Source of the DNA: Symsagittifera roscoffensis
Taxonomy: Eukaryota; Xenacoelomorpha; Acoela; Convolutidae
Direction: 5' to 3'
NCBI RefSeq assembly: GCF_963678635.1
Contig: NC_087071.1
Coordinates: 3,859,624-3,923,623, forward strand
DNA length: 64,000 bases
Positions 22,400-33,071 of this stretch are shown here, piece after piece. The stretch's first letter is position 1, and the number at the start of each line of letters is the position of its first letter. Both the position numbers and the translations under genes were made by a program. Below the pieces are notes generated by a model. The model worked only from the letters and a program-made list of their open reading frames with translations, had not been told where the DNA came from and searched no databases.

Positions 22400-22414
22400 C
22401 ACCCAGGAGCGCCA
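22400..22414 (-). promoter_or_regulatory. Primer-binding site, tRNA-Asn type (element A)
   Basis: The coding strand reads TGGCGCTCCTGGGTG, complementary to a tRNA 3' end CACCCAGGAGCGCCA. Metazoan tRNA-Asn(GUU) ends in a closely similar ACCCAGG..CGCCA. The site lies 11 nt from the LTR, a somewhat long gap. B has the same site with one mismatch (44707-44721). Confidence 0.65.
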
Positions 22415-22425
22415 TAAAAACACTA

Positions 22426-23341
22426 TGTAACATTCGTCTACTGCAGTCACACATGAGGCTTAAGAAAAATAGGCCCTATAACCACTGGCTCAAGGGTCAG
22501 GGACACTATCTCTTGTGTTTTTCTACCTCAAGAACGGTCGGAGCCAGTTCGGTTCGCTTGTGACATGAGACTACGACCCGTTACAGCTTAAAGGCTACTA
22601 CTAAAATATCCCCCCACTCTAGAATTAGAAACGTCCCCATACTTAGGTCTCTAGATACCCAAAATACATGAACGCCGTTAAAAACCGGGTTGGAACAATC
22701 CGTTAAGTTACTTTTTATTAGACAGTGTAACTTTGATCCATTTCAGATGGATCAACCTAAAACTCGCCTTACCTCAACATCACAATTATAAAACACACTC
22801 TAGGAATTTAAATTAAGTACTCACATTGTAGCACGCTCAAGAACCAGGAAGTAAATAAGTCGGTAAACAACTCAAGAGTTAATAAAGTAACTAAAATGAG
22901 TTTAATGTCAGTCAGTTTTAACAACAAGAACAAGTTTTTACTCTAGACTGCAAGTTCTCGTGAACCATTGGGACACTCTAGCTGTCCACCTTTCCACCGA
23001 AGGTTCACTCTGGTCCAGTCAATAATAGTATTCCAATCGTGATAATCCAACTCGTGGGAATGCTCTCGTCTCTGTTTCAGATGGGACAGCTCTACTCTAG
23101 GTTATTATTGCTTTCGAAATTGCGAATAGCAATTTCCCACCGATTTTTCTAGTAACTTTCCCGCGATTGTTACTCAATTGTTCTGAAATTGTTCTGATCT
23201 CTTTTTCTGATTTTCAGTTCTCACGAGAAAATCGTGCATGACAGGTTCCATTCGAAATTTTGAAAAATTAAATTTCACTCCAAAATCAAGTGTTTTTTGC
23301 TTCTCTCAAGGTCAAACTTCCAAATATGACCGACTGGCACA
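22426..23341 (-). repeat. 5' LTR of element A (916 bp)
   Basis: It pairs with 366-1281 with two differences. The outer end is at 23341, where B's LTR sequence resumes. It begins TGTGCC on the coding strand and ends GTTACA next to the PBS leader. It would carry the promoter and drive the whole element leftwards. Confidence 0.93.
22786..22790 (-). promoter_or_regulatory. Candidate TATA-like element in the A 5' LTR
   Basis: The coding strand reads TTTTATAATT; the TATAA core is conserved in all LTR copies (726-730, 118-122, 45097-45101). The AATAAA signal follows 67 bp downstream, so transcription starting just after TATA would give a short R region. A TATA match in A/T-rich DNA is weak evidence by itself. 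Confidence 0.35.
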
Positions 23342-23344
23342 TCC
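23342..23344. repeat. Target-site duplication of element A (TCC; partner at 363-365)
   Basis: The uninterrupted site in B's 5' LTR (45342-45344) has one TCC within GCTCCAGTC. Left of A the sequence ends CTCC, and right of A it resumes TCCAGTC. A 4-bp duplication would need one mismatch (CTCC against ATCC), so I report the 3 bp that are certain. Confidence 0.6.
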
Positions 23345-23646
23345 AGTCAAGTCACAACAATCCAGTTCGTGGGAATACGCTTCTTTCTGTTTCGAATGGG
23401 ACAGCTCTACTCTAGATTATTACTGTGACGGAAATTGCGAATACCAATTTCCTACTGATTTATCTTGCAACTTTCCCGCGATTGTCACTCGATTGTTCTG
23501 ACTTCTCTTTTTTGACTTTCAGATATCGCGAGAAAATCGTGCATGACAGGCTCCATTCGAATTTTTGAAAAATTAAATTTCACCCCAAAATTAAGTGTTT
23601 TTTGCTTCTCTCAAGGTCAAACTTCCAAATATGACCGACTGGCACA
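23345..23646 (-). repeat. Inner fragment of the 3' LTR of element B
   Basis: 302 bp aligning without gaps with 45345-45646; I count six substitutions. It continues the LTR exactly where 1-365 broke off (365 + 302 + ~247 outside = 914 bp, the length of B's 5' LTR). It is followed by B's PPT. Confidence 0.92.
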
Positions 23647-23658
23647 TACTCCCCGGAC
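23647..23658 (-). promoter_or_regulatory. Polypurine tract of element B
   Basis: GTCCGGGGAGTA on the coding strand, abutting the B 3' LTR; identical to A's. Confidence 0.65.
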
Positions 23659-24074
23659 TCGAGATCGATGTCCTCATCGCGTGCTGTCGTCTGCCAGTGA
23701 GTCCCAGAAAATCAAGTGTTGCTCAAGGTACAGTGCCAGTGGTCATTTACAGAAGTTCGCAGCAGACTTAAGCTTATCTACACCCCAAAATTCACGGCCA
23801 TGTAAAATTTTCACACTATCGCTAAACAGCAATCAAAATCTGCACACACCTGCACCCTTGAATTCTTGCTTTTTAAGCCAATCATTTATAATTTCTTTTG
23901 TCCCATTCAATCAGGAAATTGTCATGCAGCATTTTGATTTATATAGTAAATATAGTATATTAATAACAATATTTGATTCGTTAAAATTTCTTTTTCGTGA
24001 ATCCAAGTTTCACCCGGATCCACACTCAAGCCCCCCTTCCCTCTCAAGACTCAAGATCCATTCGAACCATCCAC
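23659..24074 (-). other. 3' untranslated region of element B, no gene
   Basis: Counterpart of 1294-1711 in A, with scattered substitutions. A plus-strand frame of 207 codons crosses from the LTR into this region, but nothing suggests that it is a gene. Confidence 0.55.
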
Positions 24075-27000
24075 TCATCTCGCACTCTTCGCCTTGGAGG
24101 TGCCACACCCTGAAGTACTTGATACGGCAAACTGTCTCAACAGTTCTTCTTCATCATCGGAGCTAATCACGATTTCCTCCCAAGCCTTCAGCTGTTCTTA
24201 GGATCGCATCCATTCTCTTTGCTCCTGCAACCTCTTTGCCTGGTTGGGTAGTGCCTTCACCCAGGATTCCCGGTTCAAGCAAAAGGAGTTGTGCAGGCTC
24301 AAGCTCACGTTCTTCGCCAGGTCCTCCTCTAGTATCGATTCCCTCGCTTTGGTATTGTCTCTAGACATTTTACCCACTCTCTTCCATCCTGTCGTGATCG
24401 CATTTCGATGGGTTAGCAGGGGTCTCTTGAAAGCTTCCGGTCCAATCTCGGCCTGGAACTGTCGATACTCCTTTTGATGCTTTCTCATGTGATTTTTGGT
24501 TGTCATGTACAACCAAGACGTCAGAGTCGCCCGAAACCATGGAAAGTACCTCAAACGGCTCCATATGTGTCTGACTTCCGTCGGTATGGCGAATACTTTG
24601 CACGCAGTCTCAAACAACTCGAGTCTCCTGCTGTAGTCTATCGCGTATATTGACTCAACCGTTGGCGTCGTTGCTTCCCGATACTTCGTTATATTCTCTT
24701 CTATCCATCTCAGAGCCAACATCGTACTCACTACTAAGAGCGTCACCTTCTGCCGGTGATCCGGTAGTCCGATCGACCGAATTTCTTCCATATCCCACAC
24801 CAGGCAAAGGTTCTTGTGATCTGGATACCACACCGTTTGTGCCAAACAGTGGCATGGGCATTCTCCATGGGTGATCTCAATGCTCCTGAGGTTACGCTCC
24901 CCCGAGGCTTCCAAGAGAGGCTCAAGTTCTATCATTTTCTCATGCATCGTGTCATTATCTTCCATGTTTGGAGCACCTCCCACAGGTTTTCCGATCACGT
25001 TTTGTCTCTCGTGATCGCTTGTGTTCTCTCTCTCCAACTTCAAAAGTTCTTCTCCCCAGATTTCACTCAAGTCATCTCTCAATTCTTTCGGTACTGTCCC
25101 TCTGATTTTTCTCAACAACTTGTGCGAGTGATGCGATATCCGAGCCAACCTCACACACTTGGGCACTGAGAAGGCTTTGTCCACCAGTACTCTCTGGCTG
25201 GATGCTTCCACCATCGCCATGTGCAGTGGGTAGTGGCTTCCGCACAAATTGGCCATCATTGACCCTATCAGGGATTTTGCGTTCAATGGCAGGCCATAAG
25301 CTTCGCTCATGGGAAACCCCATTTCCGCCTCGAGACCAACCTTCCAGCTCCGGATGTGTTTTTGAGTCACCTGCAACACCCCAGGCCACGATTCTACGCT
25401 CAACGCCGTCACTAAATGGTGTTCAGACTCTAGTCTTTCCAGTGACTGCAGACTACACATTCTCGAGAAGAGTCCGAGAGCTGTTGCTATGTTCACCGTA
25501 GTTCTCGCGTAACACTCCGCTACTATTTGCACTTCACTTTTCTCCCTTTCCGTGATGTCTTCAAACCAAGTGACCAGGTCTTCTTTTTGAAAGGACAGTA
25601 TCCTGACACATGACCGTCCATCGCAGGTGTGCTCTCCGTTCCCACACGTCGAATCCAGACAGCTACCCGGCTCCATCTTCTTTGCTGACCGAGCTTGCTC
25701 GTCTTTTCGCCTGATTCCTGCGTCTGAGGTGAGATTAGCTTGTGCAACACACTCAACTTTGCCAGATATTCATCGTCCGTTGGTGCTAACCTCACTCGCT
25801 CGGTGGTTTCCTCGATCAGACTCGCGTGGGGATGTGGACACCAGGAGGGTCTTAATAGCTTCCATACCACTCCCAAGTTCGTGATTAACAAGCCATTTCC
25901 ATGGCCCATGTTCACTTCAACTCTCTTGTTCGAACGCGGTATGCTTACCACCTCTGGTGTTTTCTCAAGCATCAGGCCCAGGCTTGGCCCCTCTTTCTCT
26001 ACCGTTTCTATTTCCATTATTCTTTCTGTCCAAAACTTCAGTAGCTCCGCCACCTCGTGGTTCCTGTGAGCGCCTCCAGTTTCTGAGTCTAAGAAGGGGT
26101 TGTAGGCTATTCCCATCACTCCTGACACGTATTGGTATTCCCCCTTCTCGCTGGGTCTCGAGTACTGCTCTGACGAGGCCAGGTTACGGTGAACATCATT
26201 CTCTTCTTCGAACTTCTTATTATAAAATCTCCGTACCTCGTCCAGCTTTCTGTGGTTCTCTAGGGATAGCCTGGCACCATCTTCTTTTTCTATACCAGTA
26301 CTCTAATACACGTTTAAGATGATCGTTGAGACTCTTTTTTTCCACGGTTTTACTTCCGCTCGCTCTCTGGTGGCATGCCAAGATGGTACTATCAGACATC
26401 ATTGACATTATCCATCTCAAGAAACATGTGGCATCCTTCCTCCTAGCCAGGCTCAAGCCTGAATTGTCCCTGGCCACGTGTTGCATCAATGCTTGATACA
26501 CATCTAGCTTTTTGCTTCCCAACTTCAGCCTATCATACGAGGTCAATGTCTCCAACTCTATTCCCACCAGACTCCAGGGGAACATTAATTGTCCTGCAGC
26601 TCTAACGAAGGGATTCGCCATTAATGGTGGTGCTGATGAGGATGTCCTCATTGCCTCTTCAAAATGATCCTTCAACAAGTTCTGCTAGGACCTCTTCAGC
26701 TGATTCGCCATTTCTATTTTATTAACCTCGGCCTTTTGCTGGGTGGCCCAATTGCGTCGCTTGCGAGCTACTCCACTGTCCAATTTCTTCAAGCAGTCCT
26801 CCATTTCCTTCAATGTCTCGAGGGCCACCCACCACGTCCGGGAGGTGTTCCTCGTCTTGTTCCTCTCCAATGGATCACTCGTCACTTGCTTGCCAGTGGC
26901 CTGGTGTGCCTTTGAGATCCATTCTTTGCCGACATCCACTTCCCATGTCTGTCCGTTCGTTGAACCTCTCTTTACGTTTATCTTCTGAGGCTTGAAGTCT

Positions 27001-30000
27001 TCCTCCGATGTCGAACTGGTGGAAACCTCTATTTCCCTCTCTACTTCAAGTGGTCTTCTGAGCTCCGAGCTGCTCTTGTATGCCGCCGTCTTGCATCGAG
27101 CCAAAACCATGGGCGCCGTCTCTCTCAAGTTTCCTTCCGAAACAGCATCCACTGAAGGACTACCCAATCCCTCCACTTCTCTCTTCCTCTTGCGAGTCTT
27201 CCCATCTCTGCTTGAGGGTGTTGTGGCTATCATCACTGATTCGACCTCTCTGTATACCCCCAATCCTTCCAACTCTTGCCTCCCCCTGCTCGAGCCTTAA
27301 GGATATTAGTACTTTTAATCATATTACTAGTCCCAACCTTATCCCTTTTTATATCATCAACTAGTTTATCTACAGTTTTTTGTTTCAGAGTAGAGCTGTC
27401 CTCACATTTTTCTTCTCTAGTCTTCGATCGTGAATTCCTCAGCTCTACCAGCTTGCTCAGCAGCTCTTTTCTCGCCTTCTCATCCATGCCCGTTCCTATC
27501 AGAAGCGGTTCTCCAAATCTTATGACTGTGTCCCACAGTTCCTCCTTGAATTTGTCCAGCGTCGTCTCGCTGCCCACTTCTTGATTGAATTCTTCTAGAA
27601 CTCCTGCCAAGCATCGTCCTTCAGGGACCCCAGGAACATGTCCCTGTTCCCTTCGAAAGTATTCTTTTCCCTTTCCTCCGAGCTCAAGAGTATCATCCCC
27701 ATATTGAGGGTCTCATTTGCCAATGGCAATTCCAGATTCTTCCGGGGGGACGGATTCAGAGGTGGGGTGGCAGTATCTGCCCAATTCTCCTCGTTCAAGT
27801 CTTTCAACAGCTCTTGAGTGGTGAGCTCCTCCCCTGATGGCCCTGGTTCAGGTGTATTCCCCACCTCCATGTCTTCTCCAGCTTCACTGAGAGTTTCATC
27901 CATACTCTCTTCCTCTGATTCATTTCTTCTTCTCTCGAGAATTCTTTTAAACCGGTCCTCAACGGGTCCACTCCTCTTGTCTCCAGGCGTGTCCACTGAC
28001 AGTGGTGATGGTGTCGTAGGGTCCAATTTCTTGTATTCCGTCAGGGCTACGTGCAGTTGACCTGCTGCATCTAGTTCTGTTCCCTCCTGTCTCATTTCCA
28101 CCTGTTCTAAGCCATAGGGTGCCCTGTACTTTCTCGTTGCAAATTTCATGTCGTCCACCAATGCGACGTGCCCCTCCATCATGATCATTCTGCCATCATC
28201 CCAAATGGGCAGCATGTTCTCAAGTCCCTCCTGCTCAAGAGCTCTCAAGACCTTTCGCACCTCATATCCGGGGGGCTGCGAACCTCTCATCTTTTTCGCT
28301 TGCGTCGTCCACGAATTTACCTTCGCCTCGCTAGTATGGAAATAGACCGCCGCCGTGTAGCCGATGAACAGGGGGTCCCAGCCATCAGTGAAATACTTCT
28401 GCATTTCCTCCGTCGTCATCCTCGCCATTATGGAGGGAACTACCAAGGGGCTGTTCATTCCCAAGGTCATCCTCCTGACTATCGGGAACTCAGGCATGGT
28501 GGCTGGGAGGATCTCTTTCTCCATTATGGCCTTCAGCTCCCTCTTGACCAGCGCAAAGCATTCCTTCCAAGCAGGAATCCTCAAGATCTCTCGTCCGTCT
28601 GCCGTCAATGGGTTCAAGTTCCAAAACTTGGGATACGTTTCGATGGGGCCCTCTCGCTTGCCTCCCATTCTACATTGCATTTGCCCCCTGATGTTGTACA
28701 CTATCAGCTCGGCATCTTTCACTTTTCCAAAGAGTACCGTGTTGCTCATTCGCGCTCTGAGCACCTCCTGCTGACACCAATTGAGCGCCGTCCCATCCAG
28801 TATGCTGATAAGACTCAAGTGCGTCACAGAGTGACGATACGTTGTCACCAGGGGATCTGGGAATGCGTACGTCACTGCTGGACCATAAATGCAGGTCACC
28901 ACCTCCTCTAGACCCCGGATTCTCCGTCAACAGAGGCATCCCCCTATTCATCTTCTTCCATTCTTCTTTCGAGGTTGGATTCTCATCTTCACCTGTCATG
29001 TGCCGATTCTGCATCATGAGGTATTGCACTAACAACGTCTTCAACCCTGCGGCACACTTGTAGGAGTAGGTCTCAATGCTCGAATGGACTCTCCCCATAG
29101 ACAGAGGCTCTCCATATTCCATCAATCGATGAAACGACACCAATTCCCCATGGGTCAAGAGTAATAGAGCCAGATACCCATCAACTCGAAGTGTCTCTAC
29201 TCCTCGACTAAACATGTACGCTGGGCCCATGTTGAACAAGTATCTGGGGTAGACCAGGTACAAAGCCAAGAGTAGGCTGATGGGCATGCCCAGTATCTCC
29301 TGCACGAAGGCTCCAAAGATAGTCGCCGTGGTGCCGAACATTCCTGCCATGAATTCCTTTTCCCAGCAAGGACTCAAGAACTTGAGAATCTCATGATCCC
29401 TCCTAGTCCTCAGCTCACCCTTGGCGTGCTCTCTCCAGAACCCTCCAATCGTCACTTCATTGGCGGCCGAGACAAATCTAGCCACCGTCATGTCTCTTAC
29501 TTCAGCCAGCTCCAGTTGTTTCTCCAGAAAACTCCAGACTTGTTTCACGAGGGGTGGTGCTTCCTCCCTCGTCATATTCGTGGCGTTCTCCAGCCTTGGT
29601 GTCAAAAATGGCCACCAGCCATTCTCTTGCGTCAAGCGATATTTCATCGATTCTAATTGCTTTTCCGTCTCGGCCACATTTCTTCTCTCGTTACTAGGAC
29701 CTCTAGACTTGCTGGTGGAATTTGTGATCTTCACATCCATGCTCCGAAACCACAAGCTGGCCGTCAATTGGCTTATCGCTGGGTGATCATCCCCGATGAC
29801 TGGGCTGAACTTAAGTTGCCTGGCAAAGTTCGATATCTCTAGCAAGAGCACCCCGTCTAATACGATCAGGATGTCGGCTAGTCCATAAAAGCCCCTCAGT
29901 GCATGAGATATGTCCGCCCATGCCGCCGCCAATTCTGACTTGCGAAGCCTCAGGTTCGATGGCTCCAACTCCCGATTGGGGGCTGCCATTAGAATACGCC

Positions 30001-32700
30001 ATCTGCTATTAGGATCAAGACCGCGTACACGAATTGTAGGGCGGGTGGCATATTCGCGTATCCAGGGGATGTGGTGAACACCACCTTCGTCTTGGATCCA
30101 AATCTCGAGACAACATTCTCCTGCACTTCATTCATCGCTGCAAACAACGCCTGAATGGCTTCCCATATCTTCCTCGATGTCGGAATCTCATTGCCCTTTA
30201 GCTGCTCAAGAAGTCCCATCGCGTGCAGGTGATCATTCATTCCTGCAAACAATAGCAACTCAGGCTCACAGGGCATCTCCGACTTTATTGCCACCACCAG
30301 AGTTAACATCTGGTTTAATTCAGCTCCTGGCAAAGAGTATATCAGAGTCTCCGGCCAGAACAACTTAGGAGACGTTCCTTCGAAGTCCGACCCCGCCACA
30401 ATGACTACTCTCGCAGCGGCTGGATCTGCTCTATCATAAACTGCCAGGGTTTTGGCCAGCTGGTTGCTGCCACAGGGCTTCCCGTACCTGGGATCTTCCG
30501 CCAACTTCGAGCCTTCGTAAGCGGCATCTGGCAATTCCATTCCCCCCGGATTGAGTAGCTTGTCCACCACTTTCAACTGTGCCGGGGTCGCCAATCTGAT
30601 CCTGGCGATGCTTGTTCGGTGTTTGGGGGGTTCTACTATGAGTCCAGGACTCCCCAACAGCTTGAGAGGTCTGTAGTTAATGGGTCCCATGATCGATTTT
30701 ATGGGAATTCCGGTCAGATCTGCGGTCTCCATCAATTTCGTTCTCGAGAAGTGTGCCTCATGAGCTTTCAACCAGTCCACGCAATGATGTCTGTTTAAAT
30801 CCTCGTGCGACACTCGTTCAATCCCTAGGGTCTCCGCCAATTCTCGCCTGCATTCCAAACCCTCTAGGTCCAGCTCTTTCACCTTCTCAGGATATCTCAA
30901 GCGAGCGGTCTCCATAGATCTCTTTTCCCGCTTGTTCTCTGCCACTACCACTGAGGATATCGCTGAGCCTGGAGGTGTTGATGACGTCACCTCCTCAGAC
31001 TCCATTGGCGTGACACTCTGCAATCTGGTCTGGTTGCTCCTCGAACTGTCTCTAGTGTCAACTCTCGTTCCCAAGCGACCAGACAAGGCCCTTGAGGCAA
31101 GGAATGGTGGGTTCGGGGGTGGTCCTAATGTGAATTGGGCTGTCTCTAGCAGGTCCGCCTCTAGCGTGTTTATGTGTTCTTGGAAGACGTCGTTCAGCCA
31201 CTCCACTTCCCTTGGTCTATCGAAATGGATTCCATCATTGGAGGTGTCTTCAGGGAATCCCTTTTTCTCCATGCGCTCCGCCACGTCCAACAGTCTGACA
31301 GGGAGCACATTTTTCCGGTGGATATCTCGGATCACCTTGTTTAGGTTCCGCACCTTCTCGTTCATCTCCAAGGCGTGCTGGTCAAACATCATGTTGTAGG
31401 GGACGGTACATACCGTCAACAGGATGGGGTCCATCTGGATCCTCAGCTCCTCAAGAAGGCAGCTCATCTTGTCGTGCAGCCTCGTTATTTTCCTCGCTTC
31501 TCCCCTTGATACATCGTTAGTCTCGATCATCAAGGTCACCGTGTACACTTTAGTCATCCCTAGCATCTCAAGCGTCGCCAACATCTGTGGCGTGGCAGCG
31601 CCAGCGAAACTCAAGATTCCTGTCTGCCAGTGCGACTGGATCCGGGTCAACGCCCGCACCAGGCTGTCCCCTATGATCAGGTGGACCGCACCTTCTGGCA
31701 CACGGGGTGGCGCAAGATACTCCACCCAGGCTGCATCATGAAAGCAGTCCCTCCTGGCTTTCTGTTCCGCACTCCAATGCAGCCGATTGTGCCTGTGGTA
31801 CCTCTTCTCTGTATTTTTCTTATAACTCGAGATCACGACGCTCCTGACCGGCTGTTCCCTCCAAGTCGGGGGAAGCTCCGGTCTTGCCGAATTTTCACGA
31901 CTTTTCTGCCGTAATTTCTCGCCCAGCTCTTTCAGACGCGATGAGCCGCCGCTCACCTGACTGTCACTCGAGGTCGAGGTTGGGGTATATCCCGGCAGCA
32001 CCACATCCATCAGCGGGCGTACGGGTTGCGTCTCTAGGCTACGCAAGGAAGACGTTGCGTCATTCGGTATCCAGACTTCCAACCCTTCACTCATGTGTTC
32101 CCGGGCCTCGCGGTCAAGGTTGAACCGTGCTCTTGCTCTGGGGACTTCATCCACCTCCATGCGTGACTCTGGTCTCGAGCTGGTAACCACTCGCTCCTTC
32201 GGCCTGGCTCCCTTCTGTGCGTCAAGTTCGCGTTGTCGTTGTTCTATTCTCTCCAACTCCGACTTCAGTTGTTCACAATTCGCAGCATTCTCCCGCACCC
32301 TTAGCTCCTGCTGATGTTCAGCCTTTAGCATCTCAAGCAACCTCAGAGTCTGATCTCGCTCGTTGACCGCCTGGTCCCTTTCCAGCTGAACCTTCTCCCG
32401 ATCCAGCTTTGCCTGATCCCGATCGAGGTTCGCCTTATTCCTTTCCTTCTGCGTCTTCTCGAGCTCTTTCTTTAGAACACCAAGATCCGGGTATGCCTCG
32501 GTCGTCTGTTGTGCTCGCGTCATCGATAGCACCTTACTCGAGCTTTGGCCTGTAGATCTTGCTGTTGGCCTAGTTGGTAGTAGGAATTCCCCTGCGCCAT
32601 ATTCGGTTTTGTTACTCAGGCCAGGATTCCTTGCCAAGTCAAAGCCCCTTACTCCTCCATCCACATTCCAAGACAACCATCTGGTCTGTTCTTGGTTTGA
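24075..32700 (-). pseudogene. ORF3 of element B, decayed
   Basis: Aligns along the whole of A's ORF3 but is broken. The N-terminus with the start codon is lost in a ~360-bp deletion (join near 32700, at a GAT shared by both ends). The longest intact piece (29989-32676, 895 codons) contains the coiled coil, the SGNH domain (GDSL, ETND in place of GTND, DGIHFD) and most of the second SGNH-like domain. Further breaks: frameshift near 29990, 38-bp deletion near 28925, frameshift near 27600, others near 27270 and 26690, several lesions between 25500 and 26330, and a Tyr-to-TAA change at 24198-24200. It cannot make full-length protein. Confidence 0.9.
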
Positions 32701-33071
32701 TTATCGCGAGTTCAATCAAGATTTCTCTTTCTGTCTCTCGCTTGAGTGTAGTTGGATTTTCAACTTTGTTTTTCAAATTTGATCTGAAAACAGAAACCAC
32801 ATTAAGACCTAACATGTGATGCTCCTAACCTAGAAACCCCCCTTTTTACCAGTATGGTTAAAATCTTATCATTTTCATTCTATTTAAAACGATTCAATTG
32901 GAATTTCCTTAAAAGCATGCAGATTCATTTTATGTTTTAGCACCGTTAATTCTTTTTAAAATTTAATTGTCATGCCAATCACGTCTTAAGATCCCTTTAC
33001 CTGTGCCGCACCCCAGTACCTAACTCAAGACTCCTCCCTCACACCCAACTCGAGACCCCCGTGTCCCCAAC
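32701..33071 (-). other. Spacer between pol and ORF3 of element B, with conserved TTTTCAG at 32784-32790
   Basis: Matches A's spacer at 10739-11114. The candidate 3' splice site TTTCTGTTTTCAG is unchanged, although flanking bases differ. No gene seen. Confidence 0.55.

Larger units (their letters stand above)
366..23341 (-). mobile_element. Element A: giant Ty3/gypsy-type LTR retrotransposon, complete from LTR to LTR
   Basis: The element is about 22,976 bp, read on the minus strand. In its own 5'-to-3' order it has 5' LTR (22426-23341), tRNA-Asn-type PBS, a 2.5-kb leader, gag, protease, RT-RNase H-integrase-macro-like pol, a spacer with a splice acceptor, the ~2,960-codon ORF3, PPT and 3' LTR (366-1281). 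The LTRs have TGT...ACA ends and differ at two positions, so insertion is recent. A short duplication (TCC) flanks it. It sits inside the 3' LTR of element B. The RT order and motifs (YVDD, RT-RNase H-integrase, GPF after the integrase) place it in Ty3/gypsy. Most Ty3/gypsy elements are 5-12 kb, so this one is very large, mainly through ORF3 and the leader. Gag and the protease/RT junction carry lesions. Confidence 0.93.

Noticed and set aside
22345-22414. tRNA-like look of the plus strand before the A 5' LTR (GGTTCGACTCC, then GAGCGCCA at the end).
   Set aside because: The spacing between the T-arm-like part and the CCA end does not fit a cloverleaf; the CCA end is explained as the complement of the PBS.
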